From Parvularcula oceani (lineage in GTDB: Bacteria; Pseudomonadota; Alphaproteobacteria; Caulobacterales; Parvularculaceae), in NCBI RefSeq assembly GCF_000733125.1, contig NZ_JPHU01000007.1:117148-181147 (forward strand): 64,000 nucleotides of DNA. Reading direction: 5' to 3'. A program made the position numbers and the translations under genes. This document shows, piece by piece, positions 18,637 to 26,758 of the stretch (position 1 is its first letter; each line of letters starts with the position of its first letter). The notes below the pieces were generated by a model. That model saw nothing but the letters and a program-made list of their open reading frames with translations. It ran no database searches and was not told the DNA's origin.

Positions 18637-19832
18637 TGCTCGATATGCAGGAGGACCGCCCGCTGGCTGGCCTGTCTCCACTCGCGGTCTCGACGCTCCG
18701 CTTCGATCGGAGCGGAGTCGCGGTCGCGCCCAAGCGCGCGAAGCTGCCCGAACGCTTCGCGCTGCTGGACCTTTTGCGCGGCATGCCCGCTCCGCATCGG
18801 CGGACCTTCATGCTGGCCCTCCGGCGGGGGCTGGAAAAAGGACGCCCGTTCGACATCGGCTTCGAATATGAAGGCTGCTTCTTCGCCGGCAGGCTGGTCG
18901 GCACCGCGCCCGGGCGCGGCGAAGGGCTCGTCTGGGTCGCCGATGTGCCGCCGCTGGACGCCGTCCTGTCGCGGGTCGGAACGTGCTGCGGGGTCTGCCG
19001 GAGCGATGGGTGCGTCCTCGCCGCGGGAGAAGAGCATCTCGTCGGCCGTCCGCTTTCCAGCCTCGATGCGGATGCCGCGCCGCTCATCATGGATCTGCTG
19101 CAAGAGCAGGGCGACAGCCGGCGCCGACAGGCGCGCATCGTGCAGAGGCTCGCCGACCGGGAGCGCTATCTCGAGCTCACCGTCGTGCCGGTGCCGGGCA
19201 CCGATCTCCTGGTCTTCAGCATTCTCGACGATACGGCCCGCCAGATGGCATCCGACCGCGCCGACCGCTCGGTGCGGGAGCTGAACCACCGGGTGCGCAA
19301 TGCGATGTCGGTGGTCACGGCGCTGATCAGCCTGTCCGCGCCTCACGCGGAAAGCGTCGAGGAATTCGCGCATGCCACGCTCGCTCGGATCAGCGCGCTC
19401 GACATCGCCTATTCGCTGACCGGCACCAACCCGCTCGAGCCGCATCGCTACCGGACCCAGGTGGATCTGGCCGAACTGGCCTCGAAGATTCTCGGAGCGG
19501 ATCCGGCGGTCGATCTGTGCATGACGCGGCTCGCGATCACCCCGGGACAGGCGACGGCGCTCGGCCTGATCCTCCACGAGCTTGTCACCAATGCCCGCCG
19601 CCACGGCGTCCTGACGACGAGGGCGGGGCGGTTGAACGTCGAGTGGCGGGCCGATGAGTCGGGCTATGTGATCGTCTGGCGGGAGAAGGGCGGCGGCCCG
19701 GTCGACCTGTCGAGCGAACGCTTCGGCCTCTCGATCGTGCGGACCTTCGCGCAGAACTATCTCAACGGCGATGCCTGTTGGGAGCCCACGGCGGACGGCC
19801 TCGTCGTCACGATCACCGCACAGCGGGACTGA
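18636..19832 (+). CDS. HWE-family sensor histidine kinase, likely PhyR kinase
   Basis: 398 residues with no transmembrane segment, so cytosolic. The N-terminal half is a PAS-like sensor region that includes a cysteine-rich loop (GTCCGVCRSDGC, around residues 110-122). The kinase core shows RELNHRVRNAMSVVTALISL (phospho-His), LGLILHELVTNARRHG (N-box) and the WRE segment of the HWE family. Coupled to the preceding small gene by TGATG; an overlapping GTG at 18633 is an equal start. HWE kinases are the usual phosphodonors or regulators of PhyR; pairing with the adjacent PhyR is inferred. The cysteines could give redox or metal sensing. Confidence 0.88.
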   Translation: MLDMQEDRPLAGLSPLAVSTLRFDRSGVAVAPKRAKLPERFALLDLLRGMPAPHRRTFMLALRRGLEKGRPFDIGFEYEGCFFAGRLVGTAPGRGEGLVWVADVPPLDAVLSRVGTCCGVCRSDGCVLAAGEEHLVGRPLSSLDADAAPLIMDLLQEQGDSRRRQARIVQRLADRERYLELTVVPVPGTDLLVFSILDDTARQMASDRADRSVRELNHRVRNAMSVVTALISLSAPHAESVEEFAHATLARISALDIAYSLTGTNPLEPHRYRTQVDLAELASKILGADPAVDLCMTRLAITPGQATALGLILHELVTNARRHGVLTTRAGRLNVEWRADESGYVIVWREKGGGPVDLSSERFGLSIVRTFAQNYLNGDACWEPTADGLVVTITAQRD

Positions 19833-19938
19833 CAGGCGGCCGCCCGGCCTCTGCCCGGCACGAGGTTTGCCCATCTTGCCGCATCGGCACTAGATTAGGG
19901 CACAGGTCCGAACCGAACGCCCAAGCAGGAGGCAAGAC

Positions 19939-20307
19939 ATGAGCAAGACCGGAAGCGACGCAACAGCCGCCAAGACGCAGAAGACAACCGGCGCAGCCGA
20001 AGACGATCTCAGCGCCGTCCTGCGCGAGCTGCGCAGCGATCTCGGCTCGCTGCGCCAGGACATCGATGCGCTCAAATCCGGGGGCGTCAGCCTGGGCCGG
20101 GCATCCGTGCGGACCGCCCAGCAGACGGCGCAGGAGGCTCTGGAGGACGTCCGCGAAAGGGCGGAACGGACCGTGCGGACCGTGGAGGACGACGTCCTCG
20201 CCGTGGGCGCGGACCTCAAGGAGCAGGTTCAGCGCAATCCCTATATGTCGGTCGGGCTCGCCGTTCTGGGCGGCATGCTCCTGGGCCGCATCTTCAAATC
20301 GGACTGA
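19939..20307 (+). CDS. DUF883 (ElaB/YqjD-like) membrane-anchored protein
   Basis: 122 residues: polar N-terminus, a long amphipathic helix (LRELRSDLGSLRQDIDAL...RERAERTVRTVEDDV) and one C-terminal transmembrane helix after QRNPYMSVGLAVLGGMLLGRIF, the layout of ElaB/YqjD proteins that tie ribosomes to the membrane in stationary phase. The AGGAGG site precedes the ATG. The stop overlaps the next start (TGATG). Such genes are often stress-induced, which fits the neighbours. Confidence 0.85.
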   Translation: MSKTGSDATAAKTQKTTGAAEDDLSAVLRELRSDLGSLRQDIDALKSGGVSLGRASVRTAQQTAQEALEDVRERAERTVRTVEDDVLAVGADLKEQVQRNPYMSVGLAVLGGMLLGRIFKSD

Positions 20308-20789
20308 TGCTCTTTCTCGAATCGCTTGCCCTCCGGCTCAAGCTGGCGATGCGGCGTGCGGCGGCAGGGGCCGCGGCAGGCGTGTTCCTGCTGCTGGCGC
20401 TTCTGCTTCTGGCGGCGGCAGGAATCGTCGCGATCGCGGCAAGCTTCGGCGTGGTGGCCGCATTGGTGGCGGGGGGCGTAGCCTTCTTGCTGCTCGCCGG
20501 CCTCTTCGCCCTTTTCGCCCGCGCGCGCGTCATCCCGCCCGCCGCCGCGGCCGAGCCGGGGGTGATGCCCCCGGCGGAGGAGCCGCCCGCCGCCGCCGCG
20601 CCGCGCGAGCGCCTGCTGCCGGCAGGCCTCGAAGCCGCAGCGCTCGGTCTCGTGGGGCGGGAAATCGCCAAGCGGCCGGTCGGGATGTTGGGGGCGGCGG
20701 TCGCGGTCGGCGCCGTTATCGGGATCGCGAAGATGCCGCGCAGGAGAGTATCGGCTCCGAAGCCGACAGTGCCGCCGAGGGTCGACTGA
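20307..20789 (+). CDS. Membrane protein of the phage-holin/YqjE-like type
   Basis: 160 residues with two strongly hydrophobic segments in the first 75 residues (GVFLLLALLLLAAAGIVAIAA and a following Val/Ala/Leu-rich helix), a Pro/Ala-rich linker, and a third hydrophobic stretch (GMLGAAVAVGAVIGIA) before a basic tail. It is translationally coupled to the DUF883 gene, and YqjD-YqjE pairs have this order. Family assignment rests on that context and the topology; the function is unknown. Confidence 0.7.
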   Translation: MLFLESLALRLKLAMRRAAAGAAAGVFLLLALLLLAAAGIVAIAASFGVVAALVAGGVAFLLLAGLFALFARARVIPPAAAAEPGVMPPAEEPPAAAAPRERLLPAGLEAAALGLVGREIAKRPVGMLGAAVAVGAVIGIAKMPRRRVSAPKPTVPPRVD

Positions 20790-20818
20790 AGGCGGGATTT
20801 TCAAAGCTTACCAAAGAC

Positions 20819-20851
20819 GAAGGGGCGGCCAGAGGCCGCCCCTTCGCTTTT
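20819..20851 (+). terminator. Intrinsic terminator after the DUF883 operon
   Basis: Perfect 12-bp stem GAAGGGGCGGCC/GGCCGCCCCTTC with a 3-base loop followed by GCTTTT. It ends the plus-strand operon and, read on the minus strand, also follows the entericidin-like gene, so it may act in both directions. Confidence 0.8.
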
Positions 20852-20874
20852 CTGCCCGGACTGTGGCCTGGTCC

Positions 20875-20997
20875 TCAGTCCTGGATCTCTTCGCCGAGAT
20901 CCTCGACGTCCTCGCCGAAGCCTTCGGTCGTCTCGCAGGCCGACAGGCCGCAAACGACGAGCAGCGCTGCCGCGAATCCTCTGATCCAGATTTTCAT
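20875..20997 (-). CDS. Entericidin-like small lipoprotein
   Basis: A 40-residue protein, too short for ordinary gene finding. Signal peptide MKIWIRGFAAALLVVCGLSA with lipobox LSAC (Cys21 the lipidated residue), then the mature peptide CETTEGFGEDVEDLGEEIQD, which follows the entericidin pattern (LSAC.T..G.G.D....GE.I.). AAGGAGG lies seven bases before the ATG. A stress-type promoter (GGAAC-N17-TGTTC) sits 31-56 bp upstream. Entericidins of enterobacteria are stress-induced lipoproteins; a bacteriolytic role here is not shown. Confidence 0.85.
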   Translation of the reverse strand: MKIWIRGFAAALLVVCGLSACETTEGFGEDVEDLGEEIQD

Positions 20998-21027
20998 CGT
21001 TCACCCTCCTTCTCATGGGACAGGAAG

Positions 21028-21053
21028 AACAGGAGCGGGATCGCAAGAGTTCC
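21028..21053 (-). promoter_or_regulatory. Sigma-EcfG-type promoter of the entericidin-like gene
   Basis: On the minus strand GGAAC (21053-21049), a 17-base spacer and TGTTC (21031-21027). The start codon follows 31 bases after the -10-like element. The same sequence and spacing recur before dps and at 21217-21191. Confidence 0.6.
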
Positions 21054-21143
21054 TTCGTCCCGTCCCTGATGAAGCGTGCGGAACGCTTGTGACCTCGATG
21101 ACACACTCATGTCACTCATGTCCCGCCTAATGCGCATGACGCC

Positions 21144-21177
21144 CATATCACTCACAAGTAGTGTCATGATTGATATG
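21144..21177. promoter_or_regulatory. Inverted repeat upstream of the ECF sigma gene
   Basis: CATATCA and TGATATG form perfect 7-base arms about 20 bases apart, with inner arms CACT and AGTG. It lies between the entericidin-like gene and the ECF sigma gene. It could be an operator for either; no factor is assigned. Confidence 0.3.
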
Positions 21178-21191
21178 AAGAGGTAGGGCAG

Positions 21192-21217
21192 AACACGTCA
21201 GTTGTGGATAGCGTTCC
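21192..21217 (-). promoter_or_regulatory. Second GGAAC-N17-TGTTC element upstream of the entericidin-like gene
   Basis: On the minus strand GGAAC (21217-21213), 17 bases, TGTTC (21195-21191). It points at the entericidin-like gene with a leader of roughly 190 bases. It may be a distal tandem promoter, or an accidental match; the identity with two other sites argues for function. Confidence 0.42.
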
Positions 21218-21299
21218 ATAGGATCATACCAAAATCTTTGACCCGTATTGGGGCAGGGGGTAATCGGGTCTCAACGGAATTATTCACGGAGAGAACTTC

Positions 21300-21824
21300 A
21301 TGACGAACAACGCGATTACAGCCGCTGACCTCAATGAGTGCCTCCCCGCCTTGCAGCGCTTCGCGTTCACCCTCACCCGGAATGAAGATCGTGCACGGGA
21401 CCTCGTCCAGGACTGCCTCGAACGCTGCCTCCGCAAGCAGCACCTCTTCGACGGCCAGAACCTGCGCTCCTGGATGTTCACCGTCTGCCGCCGCGTGTTT
21501 CTGAACCAGATCCGCCGGGACAAGGTCCGCGGCGTTGCCGTCGAGATGGACGACGCTCCCCAGTCGAAGCTTTCCATCGATGCCGCTCAGGAGGAGAAGA
21601 TGCACTACCAGGACGTAGTCGAGGGCTTCCGGGACCTGCCGCACAACGACAAGGTCGTTCTCTCCTTGGTCGCCATCGAAGGCCTGAAATACGAAGAGGC
21701 CGCCGAACTCCTCGAAGTTCCGGTCGGCACCGTCCGCTCCCGTCTTTCCCGCGCCCGGACCCGTCTCCGCGAGTCCCTCGAAGCGCGGGATGTGGAAGGA
21801 ACCGCCATCGCCGCCCGCGTGTAA
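21300..21824 (+). CDS. ECF-type RNA polymerase sigma factor
   Basis: 174 residues with sigma region 2 (LQRFAFTLTRNEDRARDLVQDCLERCL...GQNLRSWMFTVCRRVFLNQIRR) and region 4 (DLPHNDKVVLSLVAIEGLKYEEAAELLEVPVGTVRSRLSRARTRLRE). Followed after 7 bp by a small anti-sigma-like gene. It differs from typical EcfG in the linker and in having a non-NepR partner, so I do not call it the phyR-pathway sigma factor, though it sits in the same stress cluster. Confidence 0.9.
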   Translation: MTNNAITAADLNECLPALQRFAFTLTRNEDRARDLVQDCLERCLRKQHLFDGQNLRSWMFTVCRRVFLNQIRRDKVRGVAVEMDDAPQSKLSIDAAQEEKMHYQDVVEGFRDLPHNDKVVLSLVAIEGLKYEEAAELLEVPVGTVRSRLSRARTRLRESLEARDVEGTAIAARV

Positions 21825-21831
21825 GGAGGGC

Positions 21832-22122
21832 ATGGCAGACAAAATCCATCTCATCACCGAGCAGGATGTTCACGCTTACATCGACGGCGAGCTGACGGGA
21901 GACCGTCGGGTCGCCGTCGAGGCGTTTCTGGCGGAGCGCGAAGTGCCCCTGCACCGTGCAGCCGCCTATTTGCGCAACAATTTCGACCTGCGGAGCCTCC
22001 GGGACGAAGTCTATCAGGACGAAGAGCTGCGGTCCGAGATCGAGCGCCTGCTCGCCAGGAGGCGGGCTGCGCCGGACGAGGAGGCCGAGCCCCAAGGGCT
22101 GGCGAGACAGGGCAGGCAGTAA
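21832..22122 (+). CDS. Anti-sigma-factor-like protein without zinc motif or membrane anchor
   Basis: 96 residues. The N-terminus TEQDVHAYIDGELTGDRRVAVEAFLAE matches the start of anti-sigma factors of the '(D/E)LHAYVDGxL' class. It lacks the HxxxCxxC zinc site and any transmembrane helix; the rest is a charged helix ending in a disordered tail. GGAGGG precedes the ATG, 7 bp after the sigma gene, so the pair is one operon. Role as regulator of that sigma factor is inferred from order and the N-terminal domain. Confidence 0.75.
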   Translation: MADKIHLITEQDVHAYIDGELTGDRRVAVEAFLAEREVPLHRAAAYLRNNFDLRSLRDEVYQDEELRSEIERLLARRRAAPDEEAEPQGLARQGRQ

Positions 22123-22168
22123 TTCTTTCTCGACCCCCGCTGGCCGCGCGGAACATCGAATTTCCCAC

Positions 22169-22202
22169 GAAAAAACCCGCTGCCGAGGCAGCGGGTTTTT
22201 TC
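22169..22202. terminator. Bidirectional intrinsic terminator
   Basis: Run of A, then the stem AACCCGCTGC/GCAGCGGGTT with a CGAG loop, then a run of six T. The symmetric A/T tracts allow termination of both the sigma/anti-sigma operon (plus) and dps (minus), which converge here. Confidence 0.88.
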
Positions 22203-22255
22203 ATGCGCGGAAGCGAGGCGGCGGGGTCGCCCGAGCGATCCCGCCGCGTGACCGC

Positions 22256-22804
22256 TTACGCCTGGCCGGGCGCGCTGCCGCGATCGTCGCCGACGGCGAG
22301 GGCGTTCAGCATCCAGGCGAATTCCTCATGCGTACCGATCCGCTCGGTGATGAAGTCCGCGGTGAAGGTGTCGCCGATATCCTCGGCCTTCTCGACCGTA
22401 TCGCGCATCTTGCCTGCGAGATGCTGGTGGTCGAGCGCGAGTTCCCGCAGCATCTGCCCGGCTTCGGGAATGCCGGTCGGATCGTCGATCGTGCTGTCGT
22501 CGTAGAGGTTCTTCAGGCCGACCGGCGCGGGCATGCCGAGGGCGCGGATCCGTTCGGCGATCGCATCGACGGCCTTCGCCAGATCCTTGTATTGCTTGTC
22601 CGTCAGCTTATGGACGGAATAGAAGAGCGGGCCCGTGACGTTCCAGTGATAGGCCTGCGTCTTGTGATAGAGCACATAGGTGCCGGCGAGATCGTCAGCG
22701 AGCTTCTCGCAGAGCGCCTTGCGCCCATCGTGATCGAGGCCGCTTTCGACCGGGAGTTCCGGAGAGCGGGCAGTGTGAGCGAGGGCTGCTTCGTTCTTTG
22801 CCAT
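22256..22804 (-). CDS. dps: Dps family DNA-binding ferritin-like protein
   Basis: 182 residues. Ferritin-like four-helix core with the Dps ferroxidase pattern: YVLYHKTQAYHWNVTGPLFYSVHKLTD (His and Asp ligands at the dimer interface) and a C-terminal GTHEEFAWMLNA. Dps oxidises Fe2+ and protects DNA in starvation. ATG 22804 is chosen over longer frames because AAGGAG precedes it and the protein then matches family length. A sigma-EcfG-type promoter is present 40-65 bp upstream. Divergent from uvrB. Confidence 0.92.
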   Translation of the reverse strand: MAKNEAALAHTARSPELPVESGLDHDGRKALCEKLADDLAGTYVLYHKTQAYHWNVTGPLFYSVHKLTDKQYKDLAKAVDAIAERIRALGMPAPVGLKNLYDDSTIDDPTGIPEAGQMLRELALDHQHLAGKMRDTVEKAEDIGDTFTADFITERIGTHEEFAWMLNALAVGDDRGSAPGQA

Positions 22805-22842
22805 GACATAGCTCCTTGTTGCGTGTGAAACGATGCTCCGCG

Positions 22843-22868
22843 AACACGGCAGCGCGAGCGCCCGTTCC
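22843..22868 (-). promoter_or_regulatory. Sigma-EcfG-type promoter of dps
   Basis: Minus strand GGAAC (22868-22864), 17-base spacer, TGTTC (22846-22842). Distance to the dps start codon is about 38 bases. dps belongs to the general stress regulon in many alphaproteobacteria. Confidence 0.58.
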
Positions 22869-22927
22869 GACCGCGCGTTATCGCGCCGCATGGAGAAAGC
22901 GTTGGAAGCGCTGCCGCTGCTTCCTAA

Positions 22928-25102
22928 ATGGCGGGCATGGCCAAGACTCTTCCGGACGATACGGGCTTTTCAGAAGCCATCGCGACCTATCACGGGCGGA
23001 TGGTGCCGTCCGGCTGGGCGCCGCACCGGCCCCAGCGTCCCTCCAAGCTCGAGGGCGGCAAGCGGTTCCAGGTCGTCTCCGACTACGAGCCCGCAGGCGA
23101 CCAGCCCGACGCGATCGAGGAGTTGGTCGCGGGCGTGAAGCAGCACGAGCAGGATCAGGTGCTCTTGGGCGTCACGGGCTCGGGCAAGACCTTCACCATG
23201 GCCAAGGTGATCGAGGCGACCCAGCGCCCCGCGCTGATCCTCGCGCACAACAAGACGCTGGCCGCCCAGCTCTATGGCGAGTTCAAGGCGTTCTTCCCGA
23301 ATAACGCGGTCGAATATTTCGTCAGCTATTACGACTATTATCAGCCGGAAGCCTATGTTCCGCGCACCGACACCTATATCGAAAAGGAATCGACGATCAA
23401 CGAGCAGATCGACCGCATGCGCCACTCGGCGACGCGGGCGCTGCTCGAACGCGACGACGTCATCATCGTGGCGTCGGTCTCCTGCATTTACGGCATCGGC
23501 TCGGTCGAGACCTATACGGCGATGACCTTCACGCTGCAGGTCGGCGACGAGATCGACCGCAAGCAGCTCCTCGCCGACCTCGTTGCCCTGCAATACAAGC
23601 GCAACGACGCGGCCTTCACCCGGGGCACGTTCCGCGCGCGCGGCGATACGATCGAGGTCTTCCCCGCGCACTATGAAGACGCGGCCTGGCGGATCACGTT
23701 GTTCGGCGACGAGGTCGAGGAGATCGTCGAGTTCGACCCGCTGACCGGCAAGAAGATGGCTGACCTGCCGCGCATCAAGCTCTACGCGAACAGCCACTAT
23801 GTCACGCCGCGCCCGACGCTGGCCAAGGCGATCGACGGCATCAAGACCGAGCTCGGCCAGACCCTGCCCAAGCTGCACGAGGAGGGAAAGCTCCTCGAAG
23901 CGCAGCGGCTCGAGCAGCGCGTGCAGTTCGACCTCGAGATGCTGCAGGCGACGGGCTCCTGCCAGGGCATCGAGAACTATTCGCGCTACCTGACGGGCCG
24001 GAAGCCGGGCGAGCCGCCGCCGACCCTGTTCGAATACCTGCCCGACAGCGCGCTTCTGTTCTGCGACGAGAGCCATGTGACGGTGCCGCAGATCGGGGCC
24101 ATGTTCAAAGGCGACTATGCGCGCAAGCGGACGCTGGCCGAATACGGCTTCCGCCTGCCTTCCTGCCTCGACAACCGCCCGCTCAAATTCGACGAGTGGG
24201 ACGCGATGCGTCCGCAGACGCTGCACGTCTCGGCGACGCCGGGACCGTGGGAGCTCGAGCATACGGGCGGCGTCTTCACCGAGCAGGTGATCCGGCCCAC
24301 GGGGCTCGTCGACCCGCCGGTCGAGATCCGGCCTGTGTCCAAGGACGGTTTCAGCCAGGTGGACGACGTCATCGACGAGGTGAAGCAGACCGCCAAGGCG
24401 GGGGGGCGCAGCCTCGTCACCGTCCTCACCAAGAAGATGGCCGAGGACCTGACCGAATACATGCATGAGCAGGGCGTGAAGGTCCGCTACATGCACTCCG
24501 ACGTCGACACGGTGGAGCGGATCGAGATCATCCGCGACCTGCGGCTGGGGCAGTTCGACGTCCTGATCGGCATCAACCTCCTGCGCGAAGGCCTCGACAT
24601 TCCCGAATGCCAGTTCGTCGCGATCCTCGATGCCGACAAGGAAGGCTTCCTGCGCTCGGAGACCTCGCTGATCCAGACGATCGGACGGGCGGCGCGGAAC
24701 GTCGAGGGGCGGGTCATCCTCTATGCGGACGGCGTCACCGGCTCGATGGAGCGCGCCCTCGCCGAGACCGAGCGGCGGCGCGAGAAGCAGCTCGAGCACA
24801 ATGAGAAGCACGGCATCACGCCGCGCACGGTGAAGGCGAAGATCGCCGAGATCGTCGATTCCGACGATGCCGGCACCAAGGCCGCCTATGGCACCAGCTT
24901 CACCAGCGAGAAGCTGACCACCGGCATGGGCGCCATGGCGGAGGAGCGGGCGGCCTATGCCAAGGCGGGCGACAACATGCAGAAGCATATGAAGGCGCTC
25001 GAACAGCAGATGCGCGAGGCGGCAGCCGACCTCGACTTCGAAAAGGCGGCGGAACTCCGCGACGAGCTCAAGCGTCTTCAGGACCTCGACATGGCGGTCT
25101 GA
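22928..25102 (+). CDS. uvrB: Excinuclease ABC subunit UvrB
   Basis: 724-residue helicase-like damage-recognition subunit of nucleotide excision repair. Walker A GVTGSGKT at residues 81-88, the beta-hairpin region [35 protein letters not shown] and QTIGRAARN helicase motifs, and a C-terminal UVR domain ([24 protein letters not shown]) that contacts UvrC. ATG 22937 (MAKTLPDD) is an alternative start. The length is slightly above the usual 670 because of an N-terminal extension of about 45 residues. Confidence 0.97.
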   Translation: MAGMAKTLPDDTGFSEAIATYHGRMVPSGWAPHRPQRPSKLEGGKRFQVVSDYEPAGDQPDAIEELVAGVKQHEQDQVLLGVTGSGKTFTMAKVIEATQRPALILAHNKTLAAQLYGEFKAFFPNNAVEYFVSYYDYYQPEAYVPRTDTYIEKESTINEQIDRMRHSATRALLERDDVIIVASVSCIYGIGSVETYTAMTFTLQVGDEIDRKQLLADLVALQYKRNDAAFTRGTFRARGDTIEVFPAHYEDAAWRITLFGDEVEEIVEFDPLTGKKMADLPRIKLYANSHYVTPRPTLAKAIDGIKTELGQTLPKLHEEGKLLEAQRLEQRVQFDLEMLQATGSCQGIENYSRYLTGRKPGEPPPTLFEYLPDSALLFCDESHVTVPQIGAMFKGDYARKRTLAEYGFRLPSCLDNRPLKFDEWDAMRPQTLHVSATPGPWELEHTGGVFTEQVIRPTGLVDPPVEIRPVSKDGFSQVDDVIDEVKQTAKAGGRSLVTVLTKKMAEDLTEYMHEQGVKVRYMHSDVDTVERIEIIRDLRLGQFDVLIGINLLREGLDIPECQFVAILDADKEGFLRSETSLIQTIGRAARNVEGRVILYADGVTGSMERALAETERRREKQLEHNEKHGITPRTVKAKIAEIVDSDDAGTKAAYGTSFTSEKLTTGMGAMAEERAAYAKAGDNMQKHMKALEQQMREAAADLDFEKAAELRDELKRLQDLDMAV

Positions 25103-25210
25103 GGATCTGTCCCTGCGCCTTCACGTCCGCGTGGGGTTCTGATTTCTGAACGTCTTCTGAACCTTGGTGTTGGCAGGTGACGGAAAATCCTTCGTCCTCT
25201 GGGGGCCTTC

Positions 25211-26758
25211 ATGTCCAAAAGCGCCTTGTTCGCGCTGAGCGCTCTGTCGCTCGCTTCTGTCTGCGATGCCGTTCCTGCCGCTTCCGCGGCGGCCCAGTCC
25301 GCTCATGAGCGCGTGGACCCCGCAGCCTTCGCGGATGCGCCGGATTGGATGCGGAACCTCTATCGGGAGCGCGGCTACGTGCCGGTCTGGTCGGACGGCA
25401 TGCGGCCGAACCGAGCTTTCTCCGATCTCGTTTCCGCGCTGCGGGCCGCCGAGGCGCGGGGAGTGGATCTCTCGCGCTACACCGTCGCCAGCGCAGAGGC
25501 GCTGCGGCGGGCGGAGCCAGCCGAGCGGGAGCGGAACGCGACCCGGATCTTCGCCGATTTCGCGCTGGACCTGATCGAGGGCCGGACGAGCCCGGAGATC
25601 GAGTATCAGCCCGGCTTCGAGGAATTGCGCGACCGGCAGAAAGGCGAGCTGGCCCGCGCGGCGTTCGGGCTCGAAAACCCGCTCGACCACCTCGATCAGG
25701 TCACGCCCGACAATTTCCTCGTCGAGCGCCTGACGGACGCGCTGGCCGAGTACCGGCTTCTGGCCGCGCGCGGGGGTTGGAACAGGCTGACGTCGCAGGA
25801 CGATCTCCTGATCGAGGAGGGTGATGAGCACCCGCTCGTGCCGGATATCCGGGAGCGGCTCGCCGCCGAGGGCTTCCTCCGCCCGCTCGGCGAAGACGAC
25901 GTGTTCGACAGCCGCCTGGTGGCGGCGCTGAAGGCCTTCCAGCGCTCGCGCAGCATCATGGATGACGGGGTGGTCGGCCCCTCGACGATCGCGGCGCTGA
26001 ACGAAACGCCCGAAGAGCTGATCGAACGCCTGGAAATCAATATCGAGCGCGCACGCTGGCTGCCGACGGAACTCGGCGACAAGGCCGCCTTCGTGAATGC
26101 CGCCGACTACACGCTGCGCCTCTACGAGAACGGCGCGAAGGTCGGCGAAATGGCAGTCATCGTGGGCGAGGAGCGCACGCAGACCCCGATCTTCGCCGAT
26201 ACGATGGAGACGGTCGTCGTCAATCCGTACTGGAACGTTCCCTATTCCATCCTGACGGGCGAGATCGCGCCGAAACAGGTAGAGGATCCGAGCTACATCA
26301 CGAGCAACGACTTCGAGGTTCTGGTGGACGAGGAGGTGGTGAGCCCCGCCTCGGTCGACTGGGAGGCCGCCGCCGCCGGCGAGGCGTCATTCCGTGTGCG
26401 GCAGACAGCGGGCGATCACAACGCGCTCGGGCGGATCAAGTTCCTCTTCCCGAACAAATATGCCGTATACCTGCATGACACGCCCGCTGATTCGCTGTTC
26501 GACCGCGACATCCGGACGTTCAGCCATGGCTGCATCCGCGTCGAGGAGCCGCTGCGCTTCGGCGCCTGGCTGCTCGACGAGACCGAGAGCGAGCTCGCCG
26601 CGATGATAAGGTCCGAAGAGCGGATCGAGATCGAGACGCCGCCAGTGCCGGTCTACATCACCTATTTCACCGCCTGGGCCGAGCCCGATGGCGACGTGAC
26701 ATTCGCGCGGGACGTCTATGAGCGGGACGCGCAGGTGCTGGCCCGGCTCGAAGGCTAG
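25211..26758 (+). CDS. L,D-transpeptidase (YcbB-like) with peptidoglycan-binding domain
   Basis: 515 residues: signal peptide ending near SAAAQS, an N-terminal scaffold region, a peptidoglycan-binding-like domain (DSRLVAALKAFQRSRSIMDDGVVGPSTIAALN, about residues 235-268) and a YkuD catalytic domain with HDTPADSLFDRDIRTFSHGCIRVEEP, in which the SHGCIR cysteine is the nucleophile. It makes 3-3 cross-links in the periplasm. Converging with the ligase gene, the two stops overlapping by four bases. Confidence 0.92.
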   Translation: MSKSALFALSALSLASVCDAVPAASAAAQSAHERVDPAAFADAPDWMRNLYRERGYVPVWSDGMRPNRAFSDLVSALRAAEARGVDLSRYTVASAEALRRAEPAERERNATRIFADFALDLIEGRTSPEIEYQPGFEELRDRQKGELARAAFGLENPLDHLDQVTPDNFLVERLTDALAEYRLLAARGGWNRLTSQDDLLIEEGDEHPLVPDIRERLAAEGFLRPLGEDDVFDSRLVAALKAFQRSRSIMDDGVVGPSTIAALNETPEELIERLEINIERARWLPTELGDKAAFVNAADYTLRLYENGAKVGEMAVIVGEERTQTPIFADTMETVVVNPYWNVPYSILTGEIAPKQVEDPSYITSNDFEVLVDEEVVSPASVDWEAAAAGEASFRVRQTAGDHNALGRIKFLFPNKYAVYLHDTPADSLFDRDIRTFSHGCIRVEEPLRFGAWLLDETESELAAMIRSEERIEIETPPVPVYITYFTAWAEPDGDVTFARDVYERDAQVLARLEG

